Positions 45,718 to 56,989 of a stretch of 64,000 nucleotides of DNA are shown here, piece by piece. The first letter of the stretch is position 1; each line of letters begins with the position of its first letter. The notes under the pieces are model-generated. The model did not search any database. It was not told the DNA's origin and worked only from the letters and a program-made list of their open reading frames with translations. The stretch covers positions 239,589,143-239,653,142 of the forward strand of contig OX465281.1 in assembly GCA_949987705.1 (NCBI GenBank). Reading direction: 5' to 3'. A program made the translations under genes and the position numbers. This DNA comes from Thereva unica. Taxonomy: Eukaryota; Arthropoda; Insecta; Diptera; Therevidae.

Positions 45718-46581
45718 CAGGGGCGGCGCTTCCATAGGTGCAGATGGTGCTCTTGCACCGGGCGCAATTGCACCGGGCGTAATTAGACTTTTCATATATT
45801 AAAGCAACTGCCCAGAGTGACTTCTGTCTTTCCATTTCTTTCACCTGTTTTCGTCGCCTATCCTTTCTTGGCCGGCACGGTGCCATAGTTTTTGTTTTGC
45901 AGTTCGTACCAGTCGTACTATTATAGATCAATAATTTGGCGAGAGAAACCTGGATCGCTTCTATTCTGAAATTGTTGAACGCACTAGATTATACAGTGAA
46001 AAGTAATACATGCAGTTCAGTGACCACCGAGTATATCTTGAAATATGAAGGCTGGGAGAATGACATAGGAACCTTTATTATGGTCTATGGATTTGCGTAG
46101 CCCAGAATTCCGCTTAAAACAGCAAGTAACAGAGAAGTACACCGAATACCATACTGGAGCAGACAATGAGGTTGGTCGATATGCGAATAATGGAATAATG
46201 GTGGCAGTGACGCCCAAGGCCATCTACCAGAAGCTTAAGCAGTACGAAAATTAAAGAAGCAGCATTAGCGGACGAGTTTTGTAAAGTTAAAGCGCCAGCA
46301 AACCTAGCATAAAAGCGAGATCGCGAAGGAATTTCTGATTGGTCATAGGCTTTCATAGGTGCAAATGGTGCACTTGCACCGGGGGCAATTTCAGAAATCA
46401 AAATTTTAAGAAAAAAATGTTGTGAGTGTTCCCGTCCCCTTCATTTTCATATATTAAAATAACTTCACAGAGTTTTTGTGTATTTTTACATTGCCCTTCA
46501 CTGCTATAAAAAAATGAATAGCTGATGGGGGCGCAATATGGTATACTGCACCGGGCGCAAAAAAATCAAGCGCCGGCCCTG
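45718..46581. mobile_element. hAT-like unit, innermost
   Basis: Ends CAGGGGCGGCGCTT and, inverted, CAGGGCCGGCGCTT. Flanks CCTGTGGT and ATTGTGGT share six of eight bases. TGCACCGGGCGCAA-type motifs occur near 45755, 46376 and 46552, and 46345-46581 looks like a second partial copy inside it. Confidence 0.6.
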
Positions 46582-46734
46582 ATTGTGGTTAGGGTGGCCC
46601 TGATTTGCACTACTTGCTCGATGATAGACTGATTGTGGCTTAATTATTCGATATGCACAGTCGAATCAATTGTACGAATAGATTTATGAAGCTGCAGTTT
46701 TTTTACTATTGTAAGGAATATCAGGAGTAGGCGT

Positions 46735-46830
46735 TTCTTGTTGAAACGCGTCTACGTGAAAATTTCGCTTACGTTTGTAAGCGTCTGTCTACGTGTCTAC
46801 GTGAAAATTTCGCTTACGTTTGTATGGGGA
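46735..46830. repeat. Short tandem duplication
   Basis: TCTACGTGAAAATTTCGCTT followed by ACGTTTGTA occurs twice, about 47 bp apart, within the surviving part of the outer hAT relic. Confidence 0.75.
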
Positions 46831-47059
46831 CGAACTTTAGGATTATCCGTGGAATACTTGAAAAAGCGCTCAATAATGACCCTTCATTAGTCACAAGGGC
46901 TCCAGGAAACATTGGAAAGATTTCTGAGTATTTTCTTTGCGCTGCATGTACCACCAAAATTTAAAAAATGATATTATAAATGTTCAAGTTGAATTTACTT
47001 CATACAAAAGGCGTTTCGGGGGGTTAGGTCCCCAAAACTCCCTCCTTCCTACGCCACTG

Positions 47060-48196
47060 TACACCACTATTCAGAAAAATTCCTTTCGGTTTCTTGTTGT
47101 CAACACATTAATTGATAAAAAAAGGACCATACTATTCTCTCCCCCATACCATTCTTGTTAAACAATCATCATTTACACATAGAGGCATCATACCCCCCAC
47201 TAGTATTTGTAGAAAAAAAGAAAAAGAAAAACGATGGGGGTGCCAGAAAATAAAAGCCCCCGGAATCCCAACCCCCCTGCTAGGCGCGCTACAACATTAT
47301 ATGGTATCAATACAAGAATTACTGAGTTTGAGACAAGATTAGTGTGTAGACGGCCTACAGAGTAAACATCCAAACAGGCCATGGCGAAATGATAGCCAAG
47401 TCAAAGTTAAGAAAGTTGTTATCATTATAATATTTTTTTTTTGTATACATCCCAAACGAATGGTTGTTGGTTTTTCTAAGCCACTATACTCTATAGATAC
47501 AACAAAAAAATTCCAAATAATTTTGCATTTTAAAAGAGACTATCTGAAGTGAAACTATATCGCATCAAAAGAAGGTTGTTGCTACAATCTATACGTCAAG
47601 ATCTACGTCGTTTCGAATTATCTACGGTATCATTATTAATCGATAGGTGCCTTTGTACGTACTTAAAACAAGGTACACAACCAGCCTCATCATCATACTT
47701 AAAGTCTGCTATAGAATCATGAAAGGTATCAACCAGATTAAGGGTGTTGTGTCACCGCTCTTGGATTTTAGAGATGCAAAATTCTCTTTGTATACATTAA
47801 GTATATAAGAAAGTTCTAATTGATGTGTAAGAATATTTTGGATGGCTTTACTAATTTACACTCATTATTTCGCTGCTTAGCAATTTCAGGGTTGAAGAGC
47901 GATTTTAAAACGATCCCCATGCATGTGTATTAAATGTGGGCTTTTAATCGGATTCAAGTATGTATATAATACATACGAAATAATGTTGTGAAATTTATAA
48001 CTAAATAATATATTTTGGATCGTTTTAAATTAATTCCACTTCAATACTTAATTACAAATTAAGTGAGAGAAAATAATTATTGAGAATGTGTTTTCAGTAT
48101 GTGAGGAGGACGGAAATAAAATATAACTTCGTTACTCGAAATATCACCAATTTTGGACTGCCGCTACTAAACTGATGATTCGAGTAAAAAAATTAG
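47060..48196. other. AT-rich stretch without recognised gene
   Basis: Nothing recognisable. Confidence 0.5.
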
Positions 48197-48372
48197 TCTA
48201 CAACGGGCGAACACCGGCCGCTTGGCTTTTTAGGAGGCCTATGCTGGCCCTTAGGGTGTTTAACCATTTTTAGTACGGGCTCACAAATCTCGAAACTTGA
48301 CCAAAGGAGTTAAATGGCCAAGAACTGAACTGTGCACACGGGCGTACGACGGCAAATTTGAGCCAAAAACGA
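48197..48372 (+). repeat. Repeat family H, copy 2
   Basis: GGGCGAACACCGGCCGCTTG, ACGGGCTCACAAATC, AAATGGCCAAGAACTGAACT and CGTACGACGGCAAATTTGA. This copy has about 40 bp more in the middle than copy 1. Confidence 0.65.
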
Positions 48373-48761
48373 ATTTGCACCAAATGCATGGTTGAATGTG
48401 GTTTTTTATGGGAACTTGATCATTTTCGTTATGCACAATGGTCCTTTCGATTTATCCCGCTGAAAGATTATTGAATTGGATTTTTTTCCAACATTTTCTA
48501 TCTTTTTCTAATTTTTATAGCTTTTTTTTTATATGTGAAAAATTAGAGAAAAATGGAAAGCCCCTTTGTACTGTCGATAATCTATTTTTTTGCTCTAATA
48601 ATATTTCTTTTATTTACTCTTTATATACACACACAACTTCAGTTCAACCGACTCGTTCCTTTTGCTACCAACCTATTGCGAAAAAAATAGTTACGTGAAA
48701 TTTGCAGAGAAACCCTCGAAAGAGAAATTTTTGAAACGTGGCCTCGCTTTCGAAAAAGTCG

Positions 48762-48900
48762 ATATCCTCAATAGCAGCCGAGGAGATAATGTGAGACAGC
48801 CTCTTCGGAGTGTATACCTCCTGAAAAGAGACAAAGGCTGTGACGCCGACAGTACCAGACTACCAGATGAACAAGGAGGGACCGTCCGATAGATGAAGAT
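48762..48900 (+). repeat. Repeat family R, copy 3
   Basis: ACAAAGGCTGTGACGCCGAC, AGACTACCAGATGAACAAGG and TGAAGATCC match copies 1 and 2 more loosely. It directly abuts an RTE 3' end. Confidence 0.55.
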
Positions 48901-48907
48901 CCGACCA

Positions 48908-48965
48908 TTCTTCTTCTTCTTTGAAGGCTCTACAACCGGGATCCGATCCTGCCCTTTCGCAACAA
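48908..48965 (-). mobile_element. 5'-truncated RTE-like LINE end
   Basis: On the minus strand the sequence ends GGATCCCGGTTGTAG, the same last codons (Gly-Ser-Arg-Leu-stop) as the full-length RTE at 18.7 kb. The same short spacer and an AAG repeat tail follow (48908-48921). Only about 55 bp of the element remain. Confidence 0.75.
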
Positions 48966-49074
48966 ATGTGTCGCTCACTGCAAAAGCGGTGCAATTCCCA
49001 CACTTCAAGAACAATAGAGGTTGGCCCGCTCTGGAGTCACATTCCGTGGAAGCGGAACTTTGTTACTCTATTAT

Positions 49075-49187
49075 TTGCCGGCTAAAGGCCGAGACACACA
49101 TATCCGCACCGTACTTGAGTTTAGTTTTTACGCGGGCACGGTGCGGAAGCGGTGCAGATAAGTGCGTCCCGGCCTTAAGCCGGCAAG
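49075..49187. mobile_element. Palindromic MITE, GC-rich
   Basis: 113 bp, almost entirely a hairpin. Arms of about 45 bp: TTGCCGGCTAAAGGCCGAGA, CACACATATCCGCACCG on the left, and CGGTGCAGATAAGTGCGTCC, CGGCCTTAAGCCGGCAA on the right. Much more GC-rich than its surroundings. It is loosely like the inverted motif near 14350. Confidence 0.7.
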
Positions 49188-50189
49188 ATGTCTTGGAGTC
49201 ATCTATAAACTATACGAGTCCCCCTGGGGTATCATAGCGAAAGCTCCAGAGAAAACCTTAGCCCAAGCAATTCGATATCAACTTCAGTACAACAACGGAT
49301 ACTCTCTTCTTTTAAAATGTAGCGGTGGTTAAATTCCCAGTGGGAAAAAATTGAAGCTCTTCTTAATAAGCAGTAAAGAAGTGCTTCCACATCGTATCTA
49401 ATGGAAGCTGTTAGGAAGATTTTAATTTCTTCTTCGACGTTGTTAGAAAAATGTTTCAACCATGCCCATAAAATGAAGGTTTTAGTCTTCTCACTGCTTC
49501 CTCCCAATGACATACAATGTTAAAAAAGATATGACGTGGGATACGGACAGGAAGGGCTCCTATGCTTCTATAGAAGGCTTCGTCATGTCTTAAAGTAGGC
49601 TTCCGTGCCCCAGTGGGTTGTGTGAAATCCCCAGCGCTGCCGTTGGCGATTTTCGAATAGCTTGTGTGATACGAAACAAGATCACTCTTTGAGCATTGCT
49701 TAGTTTTGTAATAAAGCTATTAAGACACTAAGTAAATAAATTTACGATAACTCAACGCTCGAAAGCATGCACGAATAAAAAAAAAAAAAACATAAATCTG
49801 ATTTGAAGGTATCTGTTGAGATCAGAGAAGTGTGATTTACTATAAATTGGCATACTATTGCCAGTGATCGTTATTGAACCCAATTAATTTGTTTAAAAAT
49901 ACTACTAACACCTACCAATAACAAAAAGGCAAACATGCACGCATAAAAGCAATAAAGCAAGTTTTCTACGTGATAACACAACACTATCAGGCCTATTCTG
50001 AGCTCTGCTAGAATTTGCTTACATTGGTAGCATAGGATTGAAAGAAAATTTTAACGGAATCGATTCCAGCGGAGTTCAGAATAGGCCTGTATACGTCGGT
50101 TGATTTGATTGTGTTAGCTAAAACATTCGTTAAAGTATAAGAAAGGCAACTAGATTGGTTCTAAGCCGTCTCCTATGGATCATTATGAT
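49188..50189. other. Unassigned sequence
   Basis: The minus frame 49232-49513 has no recognised domain. Otherwise nothing. Confidence 0.4.
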
Positions 50190-50860
50190 ATTCTGACGTT
50201 ACCCCTTGCACAAAGAAGCGGTTATCAAATTTTCGAAAGACATAGGGCTTGTGATCGTAACTTGATGAAATCGCGAATAAAGTGATCTGGGAGATAAAGC
50301 AATGAAGATTTCGCCATTAGCCAGGCAAAAGCCTGGATGCTGCCTAATGTAGCAGGAAATAGTACAAATCGTACCAAAGGAATCATCTTGTGATGTGATA
50401 CCAGTGAGGACTACAATACTAGACAGGACTGTAGCATGAGGAAAATGAGGATCGCATATTGATGAGAGTATTTTCTGCGCATATCGAACCGTCTGATCAA
50501 CCACCATGCGCCAGGGGAAATAATCAGAATTGAATGAAGGCACGCGTCTTCATGACAGGGAGTATGCGAGCGAGAGTCGAAAGCCGGCCGGCGATAATTG
50601 GAAGTACTGAATAGAAAAGGAGATATGATGTTTTACTAAATGTGGATGGACCTACAAGTGTATCAAAAGAAAGCAAGGGCAAGCAAGCTACTTCCTCACA
50701 GAGTTGCTGAGTGGGCATGGAAGACATAATGTAAATCTCCATTCGGACCAGCCGAAGTGCCGTTAGCACCGGAGAATATTCTAAACCACATGATGAGCTC
50801 AAAGGACGTATAAAAAAGTAGAAATGACACTTGTACAGGACAATACGATCAGAAGAGTTC
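50190..50860 (+). pseudogene. R1-like LINE C-terminal tail
   Basis: The plus-strand translation in shifting frames shows the region after the RT thumb of an R1-type element. The clearest parts are ASYFLTELLSGHGRHNVNLH (50683-50742), fitting the usual YxLTQxLSGHGxFxxYLxR block, and LAPENILNHMMSSKDV (about 50763-50810), fitting the LTPENVVxxML block before the final basic tail. The cysteine-histidine cluster that should lie between them is lost by a deletion and shift. Confidence 0.65.
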
Positions 50861-51899
50861 TAAAGTACGACCAAACTAGTGAGCGAGAGAGAGAGGGTTG
50901 AAGATCAGAAGATGCTTTTAGGGCATTGGTTTATACAATAGCTTGGTGGTAGACAAGACGTTTTTCATCTCTCAATGCTAATAGAAATAAGAGTATGCCA
51001 GATATAAGAAAAGGCAAAATAAAGACCACGTACACTTTGTTATAAACTTTCATCTGTGCAAAGAGCTTGCTTCCAGTCCTACCGAGTCCAATTCCTGTGT
51101 GCTCGCAACAACAAAACTTTTGTTCGAGGATGTCTGGATGTTAGAAATTTTTTTTTACCCCTGCTTCGATCAAACAATAAAATTTCAATTCTAAGAGCAG
51201 ATGATGTCGATGGGAAAATACTAAGCTTGCTTAATTATCCTAAATATATAATTAGCAAGTAAATACTGCTAGTTATACAGATTCGATTAATTCAGTAAAT
51301 ATATTTTTTGGATTTTTTATCTTCTTTCTTTCAGCTACTTATCAACTGTTTGATAAAACATTATTTAGCTACTAAAGGCGGTTTATTTCTTTTATTCTAC
51401 AATCCCGCTGATATCGTTTATCATCTTAGTTCGTGCTACAGAATTGAATGTTCTATTTGCCAAAAATACACAAATATCAGCACCACTCCACTATATCCAC
51501 TATATCCCATAAAAAAATCGCTCGAATCGGTTTGCGAGATTTCCGAGGAAAAACCAACCGATCGGAGGCGCTTTGACACTATTTACAAGGGATTTCCTTT
51601 CAACTTCACCTCGATCAACGCCTGCAAACAGAGTGACACTTTTATTATCCAATGTACTCATGGATGCTTATGGAAAAAGCTATTTGAGATTCCCAATTGT
51701 TTTGGTGCACGCCATACTATTGGCTTATGACTGCAGCAAGGCGAGTTTTAGCTAGTCATTAAATATAGTGCACACTAATATTGTGACTTAATTGAACAAC
51801 AAAAAAAAAACTGGTCTATCCTAGTACTTTATAAACTTTTAAAGTAAGTAAATTAAGTCAAAAACATATAACTAATTAGTACAAAACATAAGCTATGGA
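50861..51899. other. Unassigned sequence
   Basis: The frame 51308-51730 (140 codons) shows no domain. Its end shares ATTCCCAATTGTTTTGGTGC and ACGCCATACT with 34.7 kb. Confidence 0.4.
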
Positions 51900-53739
51900 A
51901 TTGTCAAAATAAAAAGCACCAGTAGATGTTTTTCTAATAAAAAATTAGATATTGATGAATACAAACAATATCCATTCACAAAAAATAAATTTTCATCATT
52001 TTTATTCCTCTCAATAGAACTCCTATGAATCAAAAAATCATAAAAATACATCGAAAGTTACAATTTAAATATGAAGTGAATATATTTTAACAACAATAAA
52101 AAAAAGTTCATCTTTTTATATAAAACATGAACAGAAAAATCGAAAGAAACTCTTCAAATATATCCCAAAATAAAAATTCATAACAAAACCTTCAAAGGGA
52201 ATATGTACTCTAATAAATATTTCATGTGCTTTTTGGAAAAAAAAAATAAATAAATAAATAAATAAATAAAATTTAGTTTCACAAACATACGCAAAAATAA
52301 TTCCGGTGTATACTATACAATCAGACTTTTTTAGTACAATTATTTGTTTTATAAAAAACACACAAACATTCATCGAGAAATATAAAATAAATTAAAATAA
52401 ATAAAAATAATATTCTAACCTTTTTCTTTCCTGTTTCCATAAAAATTCCTTTTAATGTTAATATTAATAATTATCAACCCCGGTTATAATCTTAGTTTAC
52501 AATCAAGTTCAAAGATGATAAGAATTTTGTTTGTTTTTTAGAAAAAAAAAACCAACAAAAAAAAATATTCTTCTTGAATAAAACTGTCACTTAACTTTTT
52601 TTCCCTTATATTTTTTTTTACTTAATGATAAATTTTTTTTATAACACACCACTTTATGCTTATAATACAAAAATTATCAATAAAAGTGCACATTTTTATA
52701 TATGTATATGTAATATATATAAAAAATCTTCCTTTTTTTATTTTTTTTTTTTAAATTTATACTTTTATTTATTTTTTAATTTTTACTTTTATTTTTTTTT
52801 CTTCCACAATAAACTCACTTCATATATGTATAAACAACCCCCGGCTACCGGCTTTTAGTGATTATATAAAAATAAAAATCACATTATTTTTTTTTATTAA
52901 TCCTTTCTTTCTTTCACTTATGTTTTTTATTTATTTATTTATTTATTTTTACTACTAAAAATTTATTTTTTATTTAATTTTTTTATTATTTAGTTTTGTA
53001 AATTTTATCAATAAAAAAATATTTTTCTTAAATTTTTCATTTGGTCGCAAAAAATATTTTTGTAATAAGAAAAAGTTTTTAATTTTTGTTTTTTTTTTGT
53101 TTTTGTTTTTAAATTTAATTTTTATTTATCACTTTCCCATTTTTTTAAATATCATATATGTATATGTATAACTTCACTTTTCCTTTCCTTTCGATTTTCT
53201 TGTTTGATAATTGATAAAAATAAAATTAATATTCTTTTTTTATTTTTATTTATATTTTTGTTTATATTTATCGTTTATGAATTCTTATTTTTTTTTTGTA
53301 ACTCACGTACGCAGCACACAAAATCACTGATATGCGTTAAGCTCTGAAAATTGACATTGTCCCCCCTTGGATGGTTCACATAAAGTATTTAGTAGATAAA
53401 AAAAAAGAAGTGTAAATATATTATAGATAAAAAAATCCATTCCTAGTCTCGTAGGCAACAAAACAACAAGTTTTAAATATACACTAAATAGTAGAAATTG
53501 TTGTTTCTTAAAAACTTTTTTTTTATCGCAGAAAAATACGTCATAGGTTAAATAAAAAAAAATTCAACTTTGATTACTTTTTCACTGATAGTGTAAATTA
53601 TATGAAAAAAAAAAATTAAGAAATATCGCGCGCGATTCACTCTTTAATATATATAAATAATTTTTTTTTGTTTTTTTTTTTTTATATTATATATTTATAA
53701 ATATATAATAGAATATTTTTATAATTTAAAGAAAAATAA
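51900..53739. repeat. Extremely AT-rich low-complexity zone
   Basis: Dense A and T homopolymers, an AAAT microsatellite at about 52241-52269, a TTTA tract at about 52927-52948, and a perfect 12-bp palindrome ATCGCGCGCGAT at about 53625-53636. Open frames here are composed of Phe, Leu, Tyr and Lys and are not genes. Confidence 0.75.
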
Positions 53740-55050
53740 AAACACCGATATACTAAGTTTTGAACTGAACCGTTTTTTGAGGATATTTTTTTTTATTATT
53801 ATTATTCTATATGTTGCGATCCTAACGCCTTTTATTCAACGAAAGAAACCTTGGTCTCAAAGTATATCTGTGACTGGTCCTATCGCGAGTCGGGAAAAAC
53901 CTATCCTCGACTACCGAAGACACAACACTCATAAGATTCGAAAGGAAAAGTACGAATACAGATTTCCCCGACCGAGCACCATTCGTTCGCTCGCTGGCTA
54001 AACAGAAGCACAGAACATCGAGAATATAGAGAATACACCACCATCAACAACAACAACAGCAACAACAACAACAACAACAAAAAAAGCACCAAATATAACA
54101 AAAACAACAACTAAGAATTATATCGAAACGGTCCGAGAGTTATACCACCACTGTAGAACAGTATTTTTACCCCTCTCTCTCTAGATAGTATGAGGGAAAT
54201 CTTTTTAGTACCTTGAAAATAGTATACTATCACTCCTCTTATTCCTTTCGGTATATATGTATGTATATATAGAGAAGAAGAGTATATCGGGGGCGCTTTT
54301 GTTGATGTGTTGTATAGAGAAGCGCGCCTACGACTAACTAAAGCTCCAATCTACTCTTTCCGTAGAGAAAACTTTCTTCGGACAGAAACAGTAGCTTCAA
54401 GCTTTATACTGTCGGCGAGTATAGCTTATATTTTGTTGCTGCTGGCTGACACACTCTCTCTCTCACTATACGAACTGAAATTTGAAAATATCGGGAACAT
54501 GCGTACTTGAGACTTCTACATTTTATTTTTTTTCTCTATAGATTATACATATTACCAAAAGCCATACCTTCCACACTTCGATATTATATACTACAAAATC
54601 CACACTTACTAACACCTTCGTATCGGCTATAATATATATGTAGTATATACGTGCATATATGTATATGTATATAAAAGACATATTCCACAAAAATCGGTGG
54701 AACGATTTTAAAGAAGCTAAAACTCCACTAAAAGTTCACATCTTCTTCGTCGTTTTGCTCGACTTTTTTTTAATACTATAGTTATAATATAAGAACAAAT
54801 GAGACAGACTGAGTGTACCATGTTCATTTTCTTAAGTGTCTAAATTATTTGAGACGTCAACACATGGTTGGCATGCCCACAAGAAGAAGGAATACTAAGA
54901 AGTCGAGCACATATGGCTCCTCTCGTAACAACAACGTCTTGATACTGTTGCTACTAGCAGCACCAGAACCAGGGGCTACAGAGGTATATTTTACACAGTA
55001 CATACAGCAGCATCCCCGTGGATCTGGGTCTTCTCCTCTCTCTTGGTGAA
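53740..55050 (+). promoter_or_regulatory. Higher-complexity island, possible 5' UTR/promoter
   Basis: Between two very AT-rich zones lies a segment of ordinary complexity with a CAA/CAG microsatellite (54043-54080, continuing to 54113), typical of fly 5' UTRs and regulatory exons. It also has CTCTCTCT runs (54170-54181, 54450-54465) and no TE similarity. No TATA/initiator pair or coding exon could be assigned, so this is only a pointer. Confidence 0.2.
54043..54080 (+). repeat. CAA/CAG microsatellite
   Basis: About a dozen CAA units with one CAG interruption. Confidence 0.85.
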
Positions 55051-56393
55051 AACTGATGGAAGCCACATGGGCGCTAAAAACACACATTTTTTTACATTTT
55101 TTAAACTTCTACCTCTTATCTTTTGTTCTAGTTTAAAAAAAAGTAAATAAAAAAAAAATTAAACACACATGAGACGATCGTCAAAAAAAAAAAAAAAATT
55201 ACCGCACGTTTCAACCGAATAATACAAAAACAAAAAAAATCCCACAGGTATAAGCTGCATTACTAATAATTTCCCAACCAAATTTGGCCTTCAGGACATA
55301 AAATTTCCTTTCCGTGAAAAAAGCTTTATTTTTTTTGTAACAAAATAAAAGAACAAAAAAAAACATGAAAAATTCACCTGAAGCACAAAATTCTCTCTCC
55401 AAAAAAAAAATTCCTATACAGCAAACAAAAACATGGGAAAAACCGACACACACACACACAAGCGCGCATATCCTTCCGAAGGATATTACTTTACGAGATC
55501 CTTATATACTTTTACTTATGAATGAGACAGCTGACTGCCTGCCACTTCTCTTGTATATTGCCGCTATATTTAGGGAAATTGAGTTTCGGTATTTTAAGTT
55601 TTTCCTTCCCCCTTAAAATTCACATTTATTTTTTGTTATCCTTTTCGTCCTTTTTCGACTTTTATTTTTTTTTTTAAATTTAATTTTGGAATTCTTTTGT
55701 ATATTTTTAAACAATTTCCAAAAGTGAAATTTCCCAAGAATAATACAAAAATCGAATATTTTTGTATCGAAATATTTTTTTTAAGAATTGTTTTAAAAAT
55801 TAAAAAAGTTAAAAATTATAAATTTTATTACAAATTCTCCATCATTTGTGTCCGCGCCCAGGTGGTTTTCATATTTTTTATATATATTTTTATACATCCA
55901 GGTGAAATATTTAATGATAAGAATTTTTGAATTAATGATGGATGCAGAGTACAGCAACAAGGGAGTTACCAGTGACAGAATGACTGAATTTTTATCATTC
56001 ATACATATTTGTGATAAATTGTTGTAATGTCAGGAGCAAAAAAAAAACCCACACACACACACACAAAAAATATGTTTATGAAAATTTATGAGTTCTTTTG
56101 TTACCTGTAATTTTTATTGTTTATGAGAAACAAATGAGATCTTCTCAGAATCCTTAAGGATACGCATAGAAAATAATCTGTTTTTTACTTCTTATTTATG
56201 TTGTCGTATTTTTTTTGGAGTTATTGATATAATTTTTCAAGGCATTAAATAATATATTTTTGTGATTAACATCAATCCTTCGGTGTATACGGTATTTTAT
56301 TTACACGGTTTTCAAAAGCATAAGTACATCTTTTTACAAACGTTTTTTAATTCCATTTACATTTAGTAATACTAGGACACATGTTTCTCCCCG
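55051..56393. other. AT-rich stretch with CA microsatellites
   Basis: CA repeats near 55447-55461 and 56050-56065. No gene is recognised. Confidence 0.5.
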
Positions 56394-56614
56394 TATTCTA
56401 AGAGTTAGTCATAAGTCACAACGCAATCAAGTGTGTGGTGATACTCAACTTGAAGGGCTTTACTAGATAAAAAGTAAAGTAGAAGCGAAGTAGAATTGAA
56501 GTAGACGTAGCTTCTGTTAACATTGACATAGAAACCAAATTAAGAATTTTATAATAAGTAAGCGCGCGAGTCCCCAAACCTTGTGACTTATGACTTAGTC
56601 ACAATTTTAGAATA
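56394..56614 (+). mobile_element. MITE family 2 (TA-type), copy 2
   Basis: Left end TTCTAAGAGTTAGTCATAAG with TCACAA. The right end is its complement, with TTGTGACTTATGACTTAGTC and ACAATTTTAGAA. TA lies at both borders (56394-56395, 56613-56614). The centre has repeated AAGTAGAA-like motifs. The ends match copy 1 at 3327. Confidence 0.78.
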
Positions 56615-56989
56615 GGTGGTCTATGTAATTTTTAATTTCATATTTTTGTAGCATTGGTATCAAATCTAAAAATGCCATGAACTTCCAATTTCTGAATAGT
56701 CTCATACATGCTAGATCTCTAGAAATGAAATTAGCGATGGATAGATGAGTGACACGAATGTTAGTCAATATGGTATCGCACGGTCTCCCGTATCTCCGAT
56801 ACTAGTTTACTTTAAACGGCAGTAAGGCCTCTGATTTTGCCATCAGTTATCCAAGGAGCCTTAAAGTATGCACGGCTAAGATGCCTCTACACGAAAGTCT
56901 TGCACAGGGAGAAGAATGGCTCTTTCGGAATGTTCCACAAGCCCAGTGATCTTAGCTTGTCTAGTATCCTAGTATCTAGGACATTGAGG

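Larger units (their letters stand above)
44993..46602. mobile_element. hAT non-autonomous element, nested 2
   Basis: 1610 bp with ends CAGGCCGCTCTAAG and, inverted, CAGGGCCACCCTAA. A perfect 8-bp duplication ATTTGCAC flanks it (44985-44992 and 46603-46610). It carries a Gypsy integrase tail and a further hAT-like unit (45718-46581). Confidence 0.82.
43560..47059 (-). mobile_element. hAT transposon relic interrupted by other hAT elements
   Basis: Ends CAGTGGCGTAGCAAG (43560) and, inverted, CAGTGGCGTAGGAAGG (47059). The flanking 8-mers CACACCAT and TACACCAC agree at six positions, as expected for an old 8-bp duplication. Removing the two insertions inside it (43748-44670 and 44993-46610, each with one duplication copy) leaves about 960 bp. 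That remainder holds a transposase C-terminal domain near the left end. It is internally deleted and inactive. Confidence 0.75.

Noticed and set aside
46735..46830. CRISPR-like array
   Set aside because: Only two repeats of about 29 bp, lying inside a eukaryotic transposon relic.
52116..53300. Hydrophobic membrane proteins in AT-rich DNA
   Set aside because: Open frames rich in Phe, Leu and Tyr come from T homopolymers.
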